NCBI GenBank assembly: GCA_005116745.1
Contig: SWDS01000001.1
Location: 62,001-126,000 of the forward strand
Origin: Nitrospira sp.
GTDB lineage: Bacteria; Nitrospirota; Nitrospiria; Nitrospirales; Nitrospiraceae
Length of the DNA: 64,000 bases
Reading direction: 5' to 3'
In this document: positions 17,329 through 25,979 of the stretch, piece by piece
Layout: each line of letters starts with the position of its first letter
Position numbering within the stretch: the stretch's first letter is position 1
The notes under the pieces: generated by a model
Database searches by the model: none
What the model was told of the DNA's origin: nothing
The model's input: only the letters and a program-made list of their open reading frames with translations
Program-made: the position numbers and the translations under genes

Positions 17329-17649
17329 ATGGTTACCAGTGCTCTCTCAACCAAGAAAGCGGTTGCGCTGTTTCACGCCCTGTCGGACGAGACGCGCTTG
17401 GAGTTGCTGGACCGTTTGAAAGACGGAGAACGATGTGTCTGTGAGCTGATGGATTCGATGAAAGCCGCGCAGTCGCGTCTCTCGTTTCACCTCAAAGTAT
17501 TAAAGGATGCCGGGCTGGTCGAGGATCGCCGGGAGGGGCGGTGGATGTATTACTCGCTCAGTGCTCAAGCAATTGAGGAGCTGGAGGATTTGGTGGGTTC
17601 TCTCAAAAAAGCAGCCAAGTCAGCAGTCTCTGCGGGCCGCTGTTGCTGA
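17329..17649 (+). CDS. arsR: ArsR-family metalloregulator
   Basis: 106 residues from the ATG at 17329. It has a winged helix-turn-helix with the recognition region SRLSFHLKVLKDAGLVEDRREGRWMYYSL and, at the start of helix 3, ERCVCELMD, the Cys-Val-Cys site that binds As(III)/Sb(III) in classical ArsR. A further Cys pair closes the protein (GRCC). The chosen start is the last ATG before the conserved domain and lies right behind a promoter; no ribosome-binding site precedes it. It heads the arsM-arsC operon and should repress it until arsenite binds. Confidence 0.9.
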   Translation: MVTSALSTKKAVALFHALSDETRLELLDRLKDGERCVCELMDSMKAAQSRLSFHLKVLKDAGLVEDRREGRWMYYSLSAQAIEELEDLVGSLKKAAKSAVSAGRCC

Positions 17650-17695
17650 TTTTTTTGGTTCTTGTACATCAATATTTCTTGATTGGATGTTAATC

Positions 17696-18562
17696 ATGAA
17701 TGACGCACAGACGCTCAAAGACGAAATCAAGACCAGATACGGTCAGGCGGCTCTGCAGGCGCAGAAGCAGGAGCGGCGTTCCTGCTGCGGGACGGGGACT
17801 GTCTTGCAGGCGGGGCAGCTCGATCCTATCACCGGCAATCTTTACAGCGACCGCGAAGCGGCCACACTGCCTCAGGATGCCGTGGCGGCGTCGTTGGGGT
17901 GCGGGAATCCGACGGCGTTGGCACAGATCGCCCCTGGGGACACCGTCTTGGATTTGGGATCCGGCGGTGGCATTGATGTGCTGCTCTCCGCACGGCGGGT
18001 CGGGCCGACCGGTAAAGTCTACGGTCTGGACATGACCGACGAAATGTTAGATCTCGCGCGAGCGAATCAGGCGAAGGCCGGGGTGACGAATGTAGAATTC
18101 TTGAAGGGTGACATCGAACATATTCCGTTGCCAGACAACACGGTTGATCTCATCATTTCGAACTGCGTGATCAATCTATCGCCGGACAAAGATTTGGTGT
18201 TGGCTGAAGCCTTTCGGGTATTGAAGCCAGGAGGGCGGCTGGCTGTATCGGATATCGTGGTCCGGGGGGAGATCCCGCAAGCAGTCCGGCGTAATATCGA
18301 GCTGTGGGCCGGGTGTGTCGCTGGAGCATTGGAGGAGCAGGAGTACATCACGAAGTTGAATCGAGCCGGGTTCGAGCAAGTCTCGATCGAGCCGACTAGA
18401 GTCTATACGGCTGCCGATGCACGGGAGCTGTTCGAGGGAACCGATCTCGACCTCAATACCATTGCGCCGCTCGTCGATGGGAAGTTCCTCAGTGGGTTTG
18501 TCCGGGCGACGAAACCGGAGGCCAGTCCCGTGGCCTGTTGCTCAACTACCTGCTGTTCATGA
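17696..18562 (+). CDS. arsM: Arsenite S-adenosylmethionine methyltransferase
   Basis: 288 residues. The SAM-binding motif [16 protein letters not shown] is clear, followed by the motif-II and motif-III regions of a UbiE-like methyltransferase. Cys residues placed as in ArsM are seen: RRSCCG near the N-terminus, then SNCVINL and [12 protein letters not shown], which bind As(III). A Cys-rich tail (CCSTTCCS) follows. It methylates arsenite to mono-, di- and trimethyl arsenic in the cytoplasm. An alternative ATG lies nine bases upstream. The stop overlaps the arsC start by four bases, so the two are translationally coupled. Confidence 0.93.
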   Translation: MNDAQTLKDEIKTRYGQAALQAQKQERRSCCGTGTVLQAGQLDPITGNLYSDREAATLPQDAVAASLGCGNPTALAQIAPGDTVLDLGSGGGIDVLLSARRVGPTGKVYGLDMTDEMLDLARANQAKAGVTNVEFLKGDIEHIPLPDNTVDLIISNCVINLSPDKDLVLAEAFRVLKPGGRLAVSDIVVRGEIPQAVRRNIELWAGCVAGALEEQEYITKLNRAGFEQVSIEPTRVYTAADARELFEGTDLDLNTIAPLVDGKFLSGFVRATKPEASPVACCSTTCCS

Positions 18563-18999
18563 AACAGCGCGTGTTGTTCCTCTGTACGGGGAATTCGGCT
18601 CGCAGCCAGATGGCGGAAGGATTACTTCGTCATCTGGCTGGGGATCGATTTGACGCCTTGAGCGCCGGCACGTATCCCGTCGGTCTGAACCCCGGAGCTG
18701 TGGCGGCCATGCGTGAGTTGGGCATCGATATTTCCGCCCAGCGGTCCAAGCGGATGGATGAGTTCGTTGACCAGGCGTTCGACTATGTCATTACCGTATG
18801 TGATCGGGCCAAGGAGTCGTGCCCCCGTTGGCCACATACGGGGCGGTTGCTTCATTGGAGCTTTGACGATCCCGCTATCGTAACAGGATCTCCTGAACAA
18901 CAACGTCAGGCCTTTCGAACGGTGCGGGATCACATCAAAACCCACCTCGAAGAATTCCTCTCGACCAGTTTTAGGAATTCACACCAGAGATCTTCTTAA
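18559..18999 (+). CDS. arsC: Arsenate reductase, LMW-phosphatase (thioredoxin) type
   Basis: 146 residues. The active-site loop LCTGNSARSQ is the C-x5-R phosphatase-like site; the two further redox Cys appear in VCDRAKESCP, as in the pI258-type enzymes that use thioredoxin. It reduces arsenate to arsenite. The DPxx...G segment near residue 110 (DDPAIVTGSPEQ) supplies the usual acid. ATG and arsM stop share ATGA. No arsenite pump (ArsB/Acr3) follows, so the operon couples reduction to methylation rather than to export within this window. Confidence 0.92.
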   Translation: MKQRVLFLCTGNSARSQMAEGLLRHLAGDRFDALSAGTYPVGLNPGAVAAMRELGIDISAQRSKRMDEFVDQAFDYVITVCDRAKESCPRWPHTGRLLHWSFDDPAIVTGSPEQQRQAFRTVRDHIKTHLEEFLSTSFRNSHQRSS

Positions 19000-19117
19000 G
19001 CGCGCAACGGCTGAGGACCCTCGCCCTAGGGCCACAATATCGCTTGCTCCCAGATGGAGACTTCGCTATACAGGGCGGGTCGACAGCCTCAACTTCAGTA
19101 AGGGAGGAATGCGAATT

Positions 19118-19537
19118 ATGAAACGAATGCCGGTTGGAGCGTTGCTGAGTGGACTCGTTAGTCTATTGGTGATGGCCGGTTGCGCATCGGAGCAGGCCTT
19201 CGTGGAACCAACATCGGCAAGCCCGTTCGTGTCGTCGGCTCCCTCTGAGCCTGCCCCCATTGGGCCGTCGGATTTCTTGACGGCGTGTCTCGCCAACATT
19301 TCGAACGAATCCAGCGAAGGGGCGAGGATGGTTGCCGAACAAAGCTGTCAGGATAGTGAAAGGCTCCATCAAGGTATCGTAGGAACAGCCCTCGCGAAGA
19401 GCGCCAACCGTGTATCCGCCGGGACGCAAGGTGATTCGCTAGACGCCTGTATGGCACGTATCCCCACCGAGGCAACGGCAGGTCAGCGACTGTTGGCGGA
19501 AGAAAGTTGTAAGCGTGATCAGTTCATACATCACTGA
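19118..19537 (+). CDS. Small lipoprotein with duplicated C-x19-C unit
   Basis: 139 residues from the ATG at 19118; an ATG nine bases upstream sits too close to the AGGGAGGA ribosome-binding site. The signal peptide ends in a lipobox (VMAGC). The mature part holds two copies of a unit of about 33 residues, each with a Cys pair exactly nineteen residues apart: D-F-L-T-A-C...EQSC and D-S-L-D-A-C...EESC. Each unit looks like two helices locked by one disulfide. I do not recognise the family. It follows the ars operon but has its own ribosome-binding site, and a link with arsenic is not shown. Confidence 0.65.
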   Translation: MKRMPVGALLSGLVSLLVMAGCASEQAFVEPTSASPFVSSAPSEPAPIGPSDFLTACLANISNESSEGARMVAEQSCQDSERLHQGIVGTALAKSANRVSAGTQGDSLDACMARIPTEATAGQRLLAEESCKRDQFIHH

Positions 19538-19824
19538 GTGCAAGATTTAACGGTCAACGGACTATGAACTGTGATTGAGGCATGGGGACCAGATAAGAGG
19601 CGGTCGAGTTTCCCCACCACCACCGTATCAATCTCACCCTTGAATGTTGCGTTTTGGAGTTCCTGAAACGCTGGGCGTTGTAAATTGGTCGCGCTGTAAC
19701 GGTCTTCGAACCAGTGAATGGTTTTCAGCCGTTGCCGTTTATGCCATGTCTCAAGCTCAGCGCATTGACTATCAATCCTTCGTCCTTTGGGTGAGGACAC
19801 GCGAATATAAAGAGCAGCACTCAT
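19531..19824 (-). pseudogene. Serine recombinase, truncated N-terminal catalytic domain
   Basis: The reading frame from the ATG at 19824 gives AALYIRVSSPKGRRIDSQ, containing the catalytic Ser context Y-x-R-V-S of resolvase/invertase enzymes, then EDRYSATNLQRPAFQ and VVVGKLDRLL, the expected Arg-rich core. The frame then runs into unrelated sequence and stops at about 98 residues; the rest of the catalytic domain and the DNA-binding part are missing. It marks the left edge of an AT-rich acquired patch and is probably a remnant of the element that brought it. Confidence 0.75.
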
Positions 19825-19860
19825 ACAAAAATGGGTACAGACGATTGTGCAGCCTGTCAA

Positions 19861-20372
19861 TTAGCTAGAAACCTATGCAAGGGGAAGGGGTTCAGGATAA
19901 TAAAAACACAAGAACCTATTTGCAGGGCAAGCAGGATTAAAAACAAAGGAAGTGGCAACAATGTCGTTGCATAAATATTCTCACAGGTTATTAATCCTAC
20001 CAATTTACTAGAAACTGGTGTATGAACGATTGGCAACCGCAGAAAAAAATAAAAGTGTTATCGTCCATTTATTTGGTGTCAGGCAGCAGCAGAGTGCTCG
20101 GCAAAACCAATTGATCCAGGTCCTCAATATGGCGTAGAGAACAAAGGCTTATTAGTAAAAATAATTGCACCAGTGATAAGTTCGATTTGTCACTGGAAAA
20201 ACAAAGCAACTGACTTGTTTCATTAATTAAAGTCACCATCTGTGATGGTTCTCGCGCTAACAGGTTTGAGTGTTTCTCTCATACACCTGCAAAATTAATG
20301 GCGAAGCCCGTAATATTCAGGATTGAAGTTGGTGGGGTCTATTAACGCTAAGCAAAACGAAATGGGGTATCT
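19861..20372. other. AT-rich intergenic region at left edge of acquired patch
   Basis: No gene is supported. The stretch is much richer in A and T than the flanking chromosome and contains a strong hairpin (annotated separately). The word CTAGAAAC occurs at about 19864 and 20009. The metalloprotease ATG at 20373 has only a weak ribosome-binding site. Confidence 0.45.
20170..20196 (-). terminator. Ten-bp stem-loop, terminator-like on minus strand
   Basis: CCAGTGATAA (20170-20179) pairs with TTGTCACTGG (20187-20196) through ten positions including one G-U, around a 7-base loop. Read on the minus strand the stem is followed by TGCAATTATTTTT, moderately T-rich. It could end transcription entering the recombinase remnant from the right, or be a leftover of a mobile element. 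Confidence 0.4.
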
Positions 20373-22439
20373 ATGGTAGATATAAGCTTTTTGTTAAGCG
20401 GAAGACATTGGGACAATTCAACCCTTCACTATACGTTAAGCAGCAGTTTTCTGACGGGAAGCGATATTAGAATATCCCACATTAATAGCAGCATATCAGG
20501 CAAGATAGATTTACCAACTATTGCAAACGGCAATTCCTCTCTTGCTCTGGCGGCGATGACTGCATGGTCGAATGTTGCCGCCATTACCTTTCAACCGAGC
20601 AGCAATCCTGCAAATGCCGACCTTGCTATTTTAAAAGCTGTCGTTATTGGTGCTCCAGTAGGACTTACCGCATCATCCGTGCATATCAGTCCCGAACATT
20701 TAAACGGAGCAGCGGTTTTTCTGGAAGACAACCAATCGCTCTGGGCATATCTGCACGAGCTTGGTCATGCCCTTGGATTAGATCACCCAGGTCATACAAA
20801 TCCATCTCTTCCTGCTAGTGATCCACATTACAATACCAACACTACCATTATGTCTTCAAACTATGGTGGTCGTCCTGCCATAACTCCGATGATTTATGAT
20901 ATTGCCGCTATTCAGTCTATCTATGGCGCAAACACATCTCATAATAGTGGTAATACCACTTATCGTTTTTCCGGTAACTACACTGCCGAAACCATCTGGG
21001 ACAGTGGTAACAACGATACGCTCGATGCATCACAGAATCTTGTTGATGGCTCAGCAAGAACCAGTCCGGTAACACTAGATCTGCGCGAAGGGTTTGACGC
21101 GAATGGTAAGCAATATTCAAGCAAGGTTGGAAGTCAAGTTTTATTTCTGGCTTTCAATGCCAATATCGAAAATGCCGTTGGTGGTTCTGGTGGTGATTCA
21201 ATCCAAGGCAATGGTTTGGCTAATAAATTAACTGGCGGAGCTGGCAATGACAGTCTAAAGGGAGATGCCGGCAATGACGAACTGCGTGGTGGCAAGGATA
21301 ACGATACACTTATTGGGGGTGCGGGTGCAGACAAATTCATCATTAATAATGGCGATGGGTTGGATACAATATATTATGGGCAGCAGAACGACCGCATCGT
21401 CTTCAACGGCACCACCTTGCAAGGGACGGCAACCTACACAGGAAACGGTGAATACTCTCTCCTCGGTTACAAACTGTCGCAACACGGCTTTAGCTTAGAA
21501 ATCACTTCGCCGGACGGCAAAACAAACATGGAGGCCTACCAATTTTTTACGACCTCCAACGGTGTGTGGTTTGACACTACTAATATTGGCATCACCGTTC
21601 CCGGAATTTATAAGTCGACTGGTACTCCAAAAACTTTCACCGGCACGGAAAAGGATGATTTCTTCAATCTAGTCGGTGGACCGAATATCGTTAATGCGCT
21701 GGGTGGCAATGACACAATCCATGGCGCAAGCACTGTCGATGGGGGGGCAGGAAACGATTATATCAGAGGCACCGGCGCGACCGACGTGCTGAACGGGGGA
21801 ATTGGTGATGATGTCATATTAAGCAATGGTGGTTTGGACACCATACATGGCGGCAGTGGCAATGACCGCATCTATAGTGGTGGCGGTGAGCAGAAAATAT
21901 TTGGGGACGCTGGCTTTGATATTGTCGATTACGCATCTTCTCAGGCTGGTGTGGAAATAAATTTAGCACTCACCACCCGACAAGAGGGCTGGACCTATAA
22001 CTACGCCTATGGCGATATTCTTTCCGGCATCGAGGGGATTAGCGGTACTGGTTGGGGAGACACCCTTATCGGCGACTCAGGAAACAACCTTCTAATTGGC
22101 AGGGGTGGTGCCGATACGCTGACGGGTGGAGCGGGGGCAGATGTATTTAAATATAACCACCCTACTAGTTCCGGAGGTGATATCGGAATTAGCACCATTA
22201 ACCGTGACATCATAACCGATTTTGCAAATGGCGTAGATAAAATTGATCTCAGTGATTTTGCCGGGACATTCGCTTTCAGAGGGACAGGTGCATTCACTGG
22301 CACCGCTCATGAGGTGAACTATGCCAAGGTCGCTGGGAACACCATGATCGGCTTAGATATAGACGGCAACAAAACCCTCGATGCTCAAATTCAATTACTC
22401 GGGCTCCACACCATGATCCCCAGTGATTTTGTGGTATAA
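20373..22439 (+). CDS. Serralysin-like M10 metalloprotease with RTX repeats
   Basis: 688 residues. The zinc site HELGHALGLDH fits HExxHxxGxxH of metzincins, and IMSSNY supplies the Met-turn. There is no N-terminal signal peptide, as expected for type I secretion. Three blocks of Ca-binding nonapeptides follow (GGAGNDSLKG near residue 290; GGSGNDRIYSGG near 495; GGAGADVFKY near 585), and the C-terminus has the DKIDLSDF motif typical of peptidase_M10_C/RTX ends. It should be exported by an ABC/HlyD/TolC machine, which is not in this window. The gene is clearly more AT-rich than its neighbours and lies between two gene fragments, so it was probably acquired. Confidence 0.88.
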   Translation: MVDISFLLSGRHWDNSTLHYTLSSSFLTGSDIRISHINSSISGKIDLPTIANGNSSLALAAMTAWSNVAAITFQPSSNPANADLAILKAVVIGAPVGLTASSVHISPEHLNGAAVFLEDNQSLWAYLHELGHALGLDHPGHTNPSLPASDPHYNTNTTIMSSNYGGRPAITPMIYDIAAIQSIYGANTSHNSGNTTYRFSGNYTAETIWDSGNNDTLDASQNLVDGSARTSPVTLDLREGFDANGKQYSSKVGSQVLFLAFNANIENAVGGSGGDSIQGNGLANKLTGGAGNDSLKGDAGNDELRGGKDNDTLIGGAGADKFIINNGDGLDTIYYGQQNDRIVFNGTTLQGTATYTGNGEYSLLGYKLSQHGFSLEITSPDGKTNMEAYQFFTTSNGVWFDTTNIGITVPGIYKSTGTPKTFTGTEKDDFFNLVGGPNIVNALGGNDTIHGASTVDGGAGNDYIRGTGATDVLNGGIGDDVILSNGGLDTIHGGSGNDRIYSGGGEQKIFGDAGFDIVDYASSQAGVEINLALTTRQEGWTYNYAYGDILSGIEGISGTGWGDTLIGDSGNNLLIGRGGADTLTGGAGADVFKYNHPTSSGGDIGISTINRDIITDFANGVDKIDLSDFAGTFAFRGTGAFTGTAHEVNYAKVAGNTMIGLDIDGNKTLDAQIQLLGLHTMIPSDFVV

Positions 22440-22567
22440 TCGAGCAGTGCGGTAAAAACTTCTCTCTACTGCACCCCGCCTTGCAATACCCACCACATCT
22501 GGACGGTGTCCAGCACTTGAACTGGTCGAAGCCCGCTGTCCATAAGATTTAAGGTTAGTGTTGTTAG

Positions 22568-22729
22568 GTCACCCGCAGCTGGACGAATGTGGACGATTTC
22601 ATGCAGGAAGTTGCGAATGCACGTCTCCATGATGGCGTTCATTACCGGAACAGTGGCAAGGTGGGGACCGAGATGGGAAAACAGATCGCTCGGCTGGCAA
22701 TTGAAAAATACCGACTGGCACACAAATAA
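22568..22729 (+). pseudogene. C-terminal fragment, vanadium haloperoxidase / PAP2-like
   Basis: The frame closed by TAA at 22727-22729 encodes a 53-residue tail ending with ANARLHDGVHYRNSGKVG and TEMGKQIARLAI. The R-x-H-x-G-x-H-Y/F-R-x-S pattern followed by a G-x2-MG helix matches the last catalytic segment of vanadium-dependent haloperoxidases and related PAP2 phosphatases, where the His binds vanadate or acts as nucleophile. The frame is blocked by a stop just upstream and no start or earlier domain is found, so it is a 3' remnant at the right edge of the acquired patch. Confidence 0.55.
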
Positions 22730-22732
22730 TAA

Positions 22733-25156
22733 CTACGGTTCCATGATAATGCGTCCGCTCGATTTCTCTTCCCCTTCACTCCATTTCGCCACAGCCTGCG
22801 CCATTTCTTCCAGCCGCTGAGCGGCACGGCCAAAGACGCTGTCGGACGGGTAGGTCCCATCAAGGTCTCGTTCGCCGGCTGCAACGCCCGTGAGCAGTTC
22901 CAGCGCTTCTTCGATTGTGTTCACGGCATACACGGAGAAGTGTCCTGATTCCACAGCCTCGACGACGTCGCGCCGAAGGGCCAAATGCTTGGTGTTGCGA
23001 GCGGGGACGATCACGCCTTGTTTGCCGGTCAACCCTCTGCGGGAACAGGACTCGAAGAACCCCTCGATCTTTTCGTTCGCGCCCCCAATCGGCTGGATCT
23101 CGCCCAACTGGTTGACGGAACCGGTCACGGCCAGCCATTGATGGATCGGCAGATCGGCGAGGCTGGAGAGAATCGCGGCGAGTTCGGCCACCGCAGCGCT
23201 GTCCCCTTCCACTTCCGAGTAGGTTTGCTCGAATGTCAACGAGGCGCTCATGGCGAAGGGGTGGGATCCGGCAAATTTCCCGGCAAGAAATCCAGCCAGT
23301 GTCATGACTCCTTTGCTATGGATCATCCCGGCGAGTTCCGCCTCGCGCTGAATGTCGATCACGCCCTTGGTCCCGATGTAGGTCCGAGCCGTAATGCGCG
23401 TGGGACGTCCGAACGAATAGTCGCCGAGCTGATGGACTGAGAGGCCGTTGACCTGGCCGACGACGTCGCCGTCGAGGTCGATCATCAATGTGCCTTCTTT
23501 GATCTCGTCCTGGATCCAGTGTTCTTCCAAATTCGAGCGATGGCGCTTATGTGAGACGGCGGTATCGACATCCGCGCGAGACACGAAGGAATGGCCTTCT
23601 TTCCTAGCCCAGTATCCCGCCTCGCGGATGAGATCGCTCACGAGGCTGAACCGCAACGACAGTCGGTCATGTCGATCGGCGAAGCGAAGCCCCTGCCTGA
23701 TGATTTCAGCGACCGCATCGACGCCGAAGTGCGGGAGCCCTTCCTCGCGGCAGAGTTTGGCGATGAACCGGGCATATTGGCGATCCTGCTGCTCGCTTCT
23801 CTCCACCTCGGTGTCGAAGTCCACCTTCACCTTGAAGAGCTTGCTGAAGTCTTCTTCGTACGCTTGCAGGAGATGGTAGAGAATGGGCGGCCCGACCATA
23901 ATGACTTTTACATTCACCGGGATCGGTTCCGGCCTCAGCCCCGCCGTCGAGAATCCGTAGAATTCTCCGGGGTCTTCGATCTTCACCTCTCCTGTCTTGA
24001 TCACGCGCTTTAACGCCTCCCAGGAAAACGGTTGGCGCAGCATGTCCAAGGCATTCACGATCAAGTAGCCACCGCTGGCCAGCAACACGGCACCCGCGTG
24101 GATCTCCGTGAAATCGGTGTACATCACCCCCATGTGCGCCCGCCGTTCGATCTTCCCGATCAGGTTCGTATAGGTCGGGTGAGATTCGTCGATCACGGGG
24201 GCGCCGTCCGTCGGGTCGTGCTGTACGATGAGATTGACGAGAAAGCGCGATATGTCCGGACGTTTGAATTCCAAACCTGGGATGGCGAGGGTGGGTCCCT
24301 CGCGAGGAAGAAAATCCTTGTAGTGGTGCACGATGTCGTCACGAACACGCTCTAAAAACGTCGAGAGTGCCGGGATGTCTTGATAGGCCCGCCGCATGGT
24401 TTCGTAGCGGCCCTCCAAGACATTGGTGACCAGCTGACGGTCGAGGTGGCGCTGCTGGTGTTCAGCTTCCTTCTCAAGGCCGTGGATGCGGACATGGAAT
24501 TCGCGGATTTCTCCTTCGAGGGTCTTGCGTCGTTCATTCAGGTCCCGCTGCTCCTCCTCGGTCATCGCCTCAATGTCGGCGTCTGCCATGGGCTTGCCGG
24601 CCTTGAGCGGCACAATCCCGAAACCCACTGAGGTCTCTTCAAAGCCGAATCCACGAGTCCGGCTGAATTCCGTTAATTCATGGAAGAGCGATTTTTTCTT
24701 CGTATCGATGTCGTCGTGCAGTTTGGCCTTGGTATCAAGATATTTCTTGCTCTCAAACGCCATGGGAATATCGCGTCGCAATCCATCGATGAACCCAGCC
24801 GTTTCTCGTTTAAACGAGGCCCCCTGTCCTGCCGGAAGAGCCAAACAGATCGGTCGAGAAGGGTCCTGGAAGTTATTGACATAACACCAGTCAGACGGAG
24901 CGAGCGCAGCCTGGGCCATGCGCTTGACCATCTGCCGAACGAGCGTGCCCTTTCCCGTACCGACTGGACCCGAGACGTAGAGGTTAAATCCGGGACTCTT
25001 CATGTTCAGCCCGAATTCCATGGCCTCGACAGCCCGTTCCTGTCCAATGATGTCAGTGAGGGGCTCCAGCTCGCCGGTATCCTTGAAACCAAGCTGCCCA
25101 GGGTCGATCACAGGGGCGAGCATCGAGACGGGAACTTTGAATTTGTCCATTGTCAT
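22733..25156 (-). CDS. Lon-family ATP-dependent protease (LonB-like AAA)
   Basis: 807 residues. An AAA module has its Walker A at about 63-70 (GPVGTGKG) with a coiled insertion near 190-250; the C-terminal Lon_C domain carries the catalytic Ser at about 653 (EGDSAAVAEL) and Lys at about 696 (GGANEKIEGF). The spacing of 43 residues equals that of E. coli Lon. The N-terminal substrate domain of LonA is absent, placing it with the short LonB-like group (AAA_32). It degrades misfolded or regulatory proteins. It starts at the stop codon of the HPF-CSD gene, so the two form one operon. Its stop lies three bases from the haloperoxidase remnant. Confidence 0.9.
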   Translation of the reverse strand: MTMDKFKVPVSMLAPVIDPGQLGFKDTGELEPLTDIIGQERAVEAMEFGLNMKSPGFNLYVSGPVGTGKGTLVRQMVKRMAQAALAPSDWCYVNNFQDPSRPICLALPAGQGASFKRETAGFIDGLRRDIPMAFESKKYLDTKAKLHDDIDTKKKSLFHELTEFSRTRGFGFEETSVGFGIVPLKAGKPMADADIEAMTEEEQRDLNERRKTLEGEIREFHVRIHGLEKEAEHQQRHLDRQLVTNVLEGRYETMRRAYQDIPALSTFLERVRDDIVHHYKDFLPREGPTLAIPGLEFKRPDISRFLVNLIVQHDPTDGAPVIDESHPTYTNLIGKIERRAHMGVMYTDFTEIHAGAVLLASGGYLIVNALDMLRQPFSWEALKRVIKTGEVKIEDPGEFYGFSTAGLRPEPIPVNVKVIMVGPPILYHLLQAYEEDFSKLFKVKVDFDTEVERSEQQDRQYARFIAKLCREEGLPHFGVDAVAEIIRQGLRFADRHDRLSLRFSLVSDLIREAGYWARKEGHSFVSRADVDTAVSHKRHRSNLEEHWIQDEIKEGTLMIDLDGDVVGQVNGLSVHQLGDYSFGRPTRITARTYIGTKGVIDIQREAELAGMIHSKGVMTLAGFLAGKFAGSHPFAMSASLTFEQTYSEVEGDSAAVAELAAILSSLADLPIHQWLAVTGSVNQLGEIQPIGGANEKIEGFFESCSRRGLTGKQGVIVPARNTKHLALRRDVVEAVESGHFSVYAVNTIEEALELLTGVAAGERDLDGTYPSDSVFGRAAQRLEEMAQAVAKWSEGEEKSSGRIIMEP

Positions 25157-25708
25157 CTAGAGCACCTTCGCTATTGGCGGCAGAAGAGTGACAACTGTTG
25201 CCTGTGGACCTTTGTCCCCCTGTTCAAGGCCGAAGACGACTTCAGTACCGTCCTCGAGTTTCTTGAACGTGAGCCCCTGCAGGGCATTGGCATGAAAATA
25301 CACCTCGCCGCCTCCTTCTTTAAGGATGAAGCCGTATCGTTCCTTGGGGAAGAGCTTGCAGATCACGCCGCGATGGGGCGGCACGGGCGGCAGGCGCACC
25401 TCGGTTTTCGCTCGTTTTTCACGATACTTGCGGAGTTCGATGCTGATTGCTTGAAACGCAGACCGAATGGCCTCCTCAAACGTCTTGTCTTCCTTTCTGG
25501 CCGTCAGCGTGTGGCGTCCCGGCAGGGTGACAACAACGAGCGCTTCCGCGACATTTGCGAGTTTCTTGTGGCGCCGGTTCTTGATCAACGTGACTCGACC
25601 GTGAGTCAAATCGTCATGCCCTCGTCGGAGGTCATCCATTCGAGCTTCAATCTCTGTCTTCCAACGGGGGGTCATGGCAACGTTGCGGCTTTGTATTTCC
25701 AGTTCCAT
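25157..25708 (-). CDS. HPF/RaiA-type ribosome factor fused to cold-shock domain
   Basis: 183 residues from the ATG at 25708, which has a GGAGG site; an upstream extension lacks conservation. Residues 1-105 show the S30AE/HPF fold (ELEIQSRNV, then ALVVVTLPGRHTLTARKEDKTFEEAIRSAF). Residues 120-180 are a cold-shock domain (RGVICKLFPKERYGFILKEGGGEVYFH), with the RNP1-like YGFI and RNP2-like VYFH motifs. HPF proteins bind the ribosomal A/P site and silence ribosomes at rest; the CSD could add RNA binding. The gene leads into the Lon-like protease gene with no gap, linking ribosome hibernation and proteolysis. Confidence 0.85.
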   Translation of the reverse strand: MELEIQSRNVAMTPRWKTEIEARMDDLRRGHDDLTHGRVTLIKNRRHKKLANVAEALVVVTLPGRHTLTARKEDKTFEEAIRSAFQAISIELRKYREKRAKTEVRLPPVPPHRGVICKLFPKERYGFILKEGGGEVYFHANALQGLTFKKLEDGTEVVFGLEQGDKGPQATVVTLLPPIAKVL

Positions 25709-25979
25709 TGTGCCTCCACATCGTAATAGTTCAGTCTCTTTCACCGACTGGAGATCGCAAACGATATGCCGACAGGACAAGGGCTAAGGGGTATCGGTAA
25801 ATCAGCAAGGGCTGGGTGTTTTATGACCCCAGTCATTCCGACCGATTCCAATATGGGGCATTTGTCCACAGTGCCACTCTGACCGGTGGAGCTCAATGCG
25901 ACAGCGTGCGTTCATTCAGCGGCCTTCCCAAGCATTTGAAAGAGCGATGTCGGGTACGTGAATTGCGATCGTTCTCAGC

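Noticed and set aside
22466-22723. Minus-strand open frame of 85 codons downstream of the RTX protease
   Set aside because: It is the antisense of the haloperoxidase-like fragment, has no family resemblance and no ribosome-binding site.
24680-25726. Plus-strand frame of 348 codons
   Set aside because: It is antisense to the HPF-CSD and Lon-like genes and shows no domain of its own.
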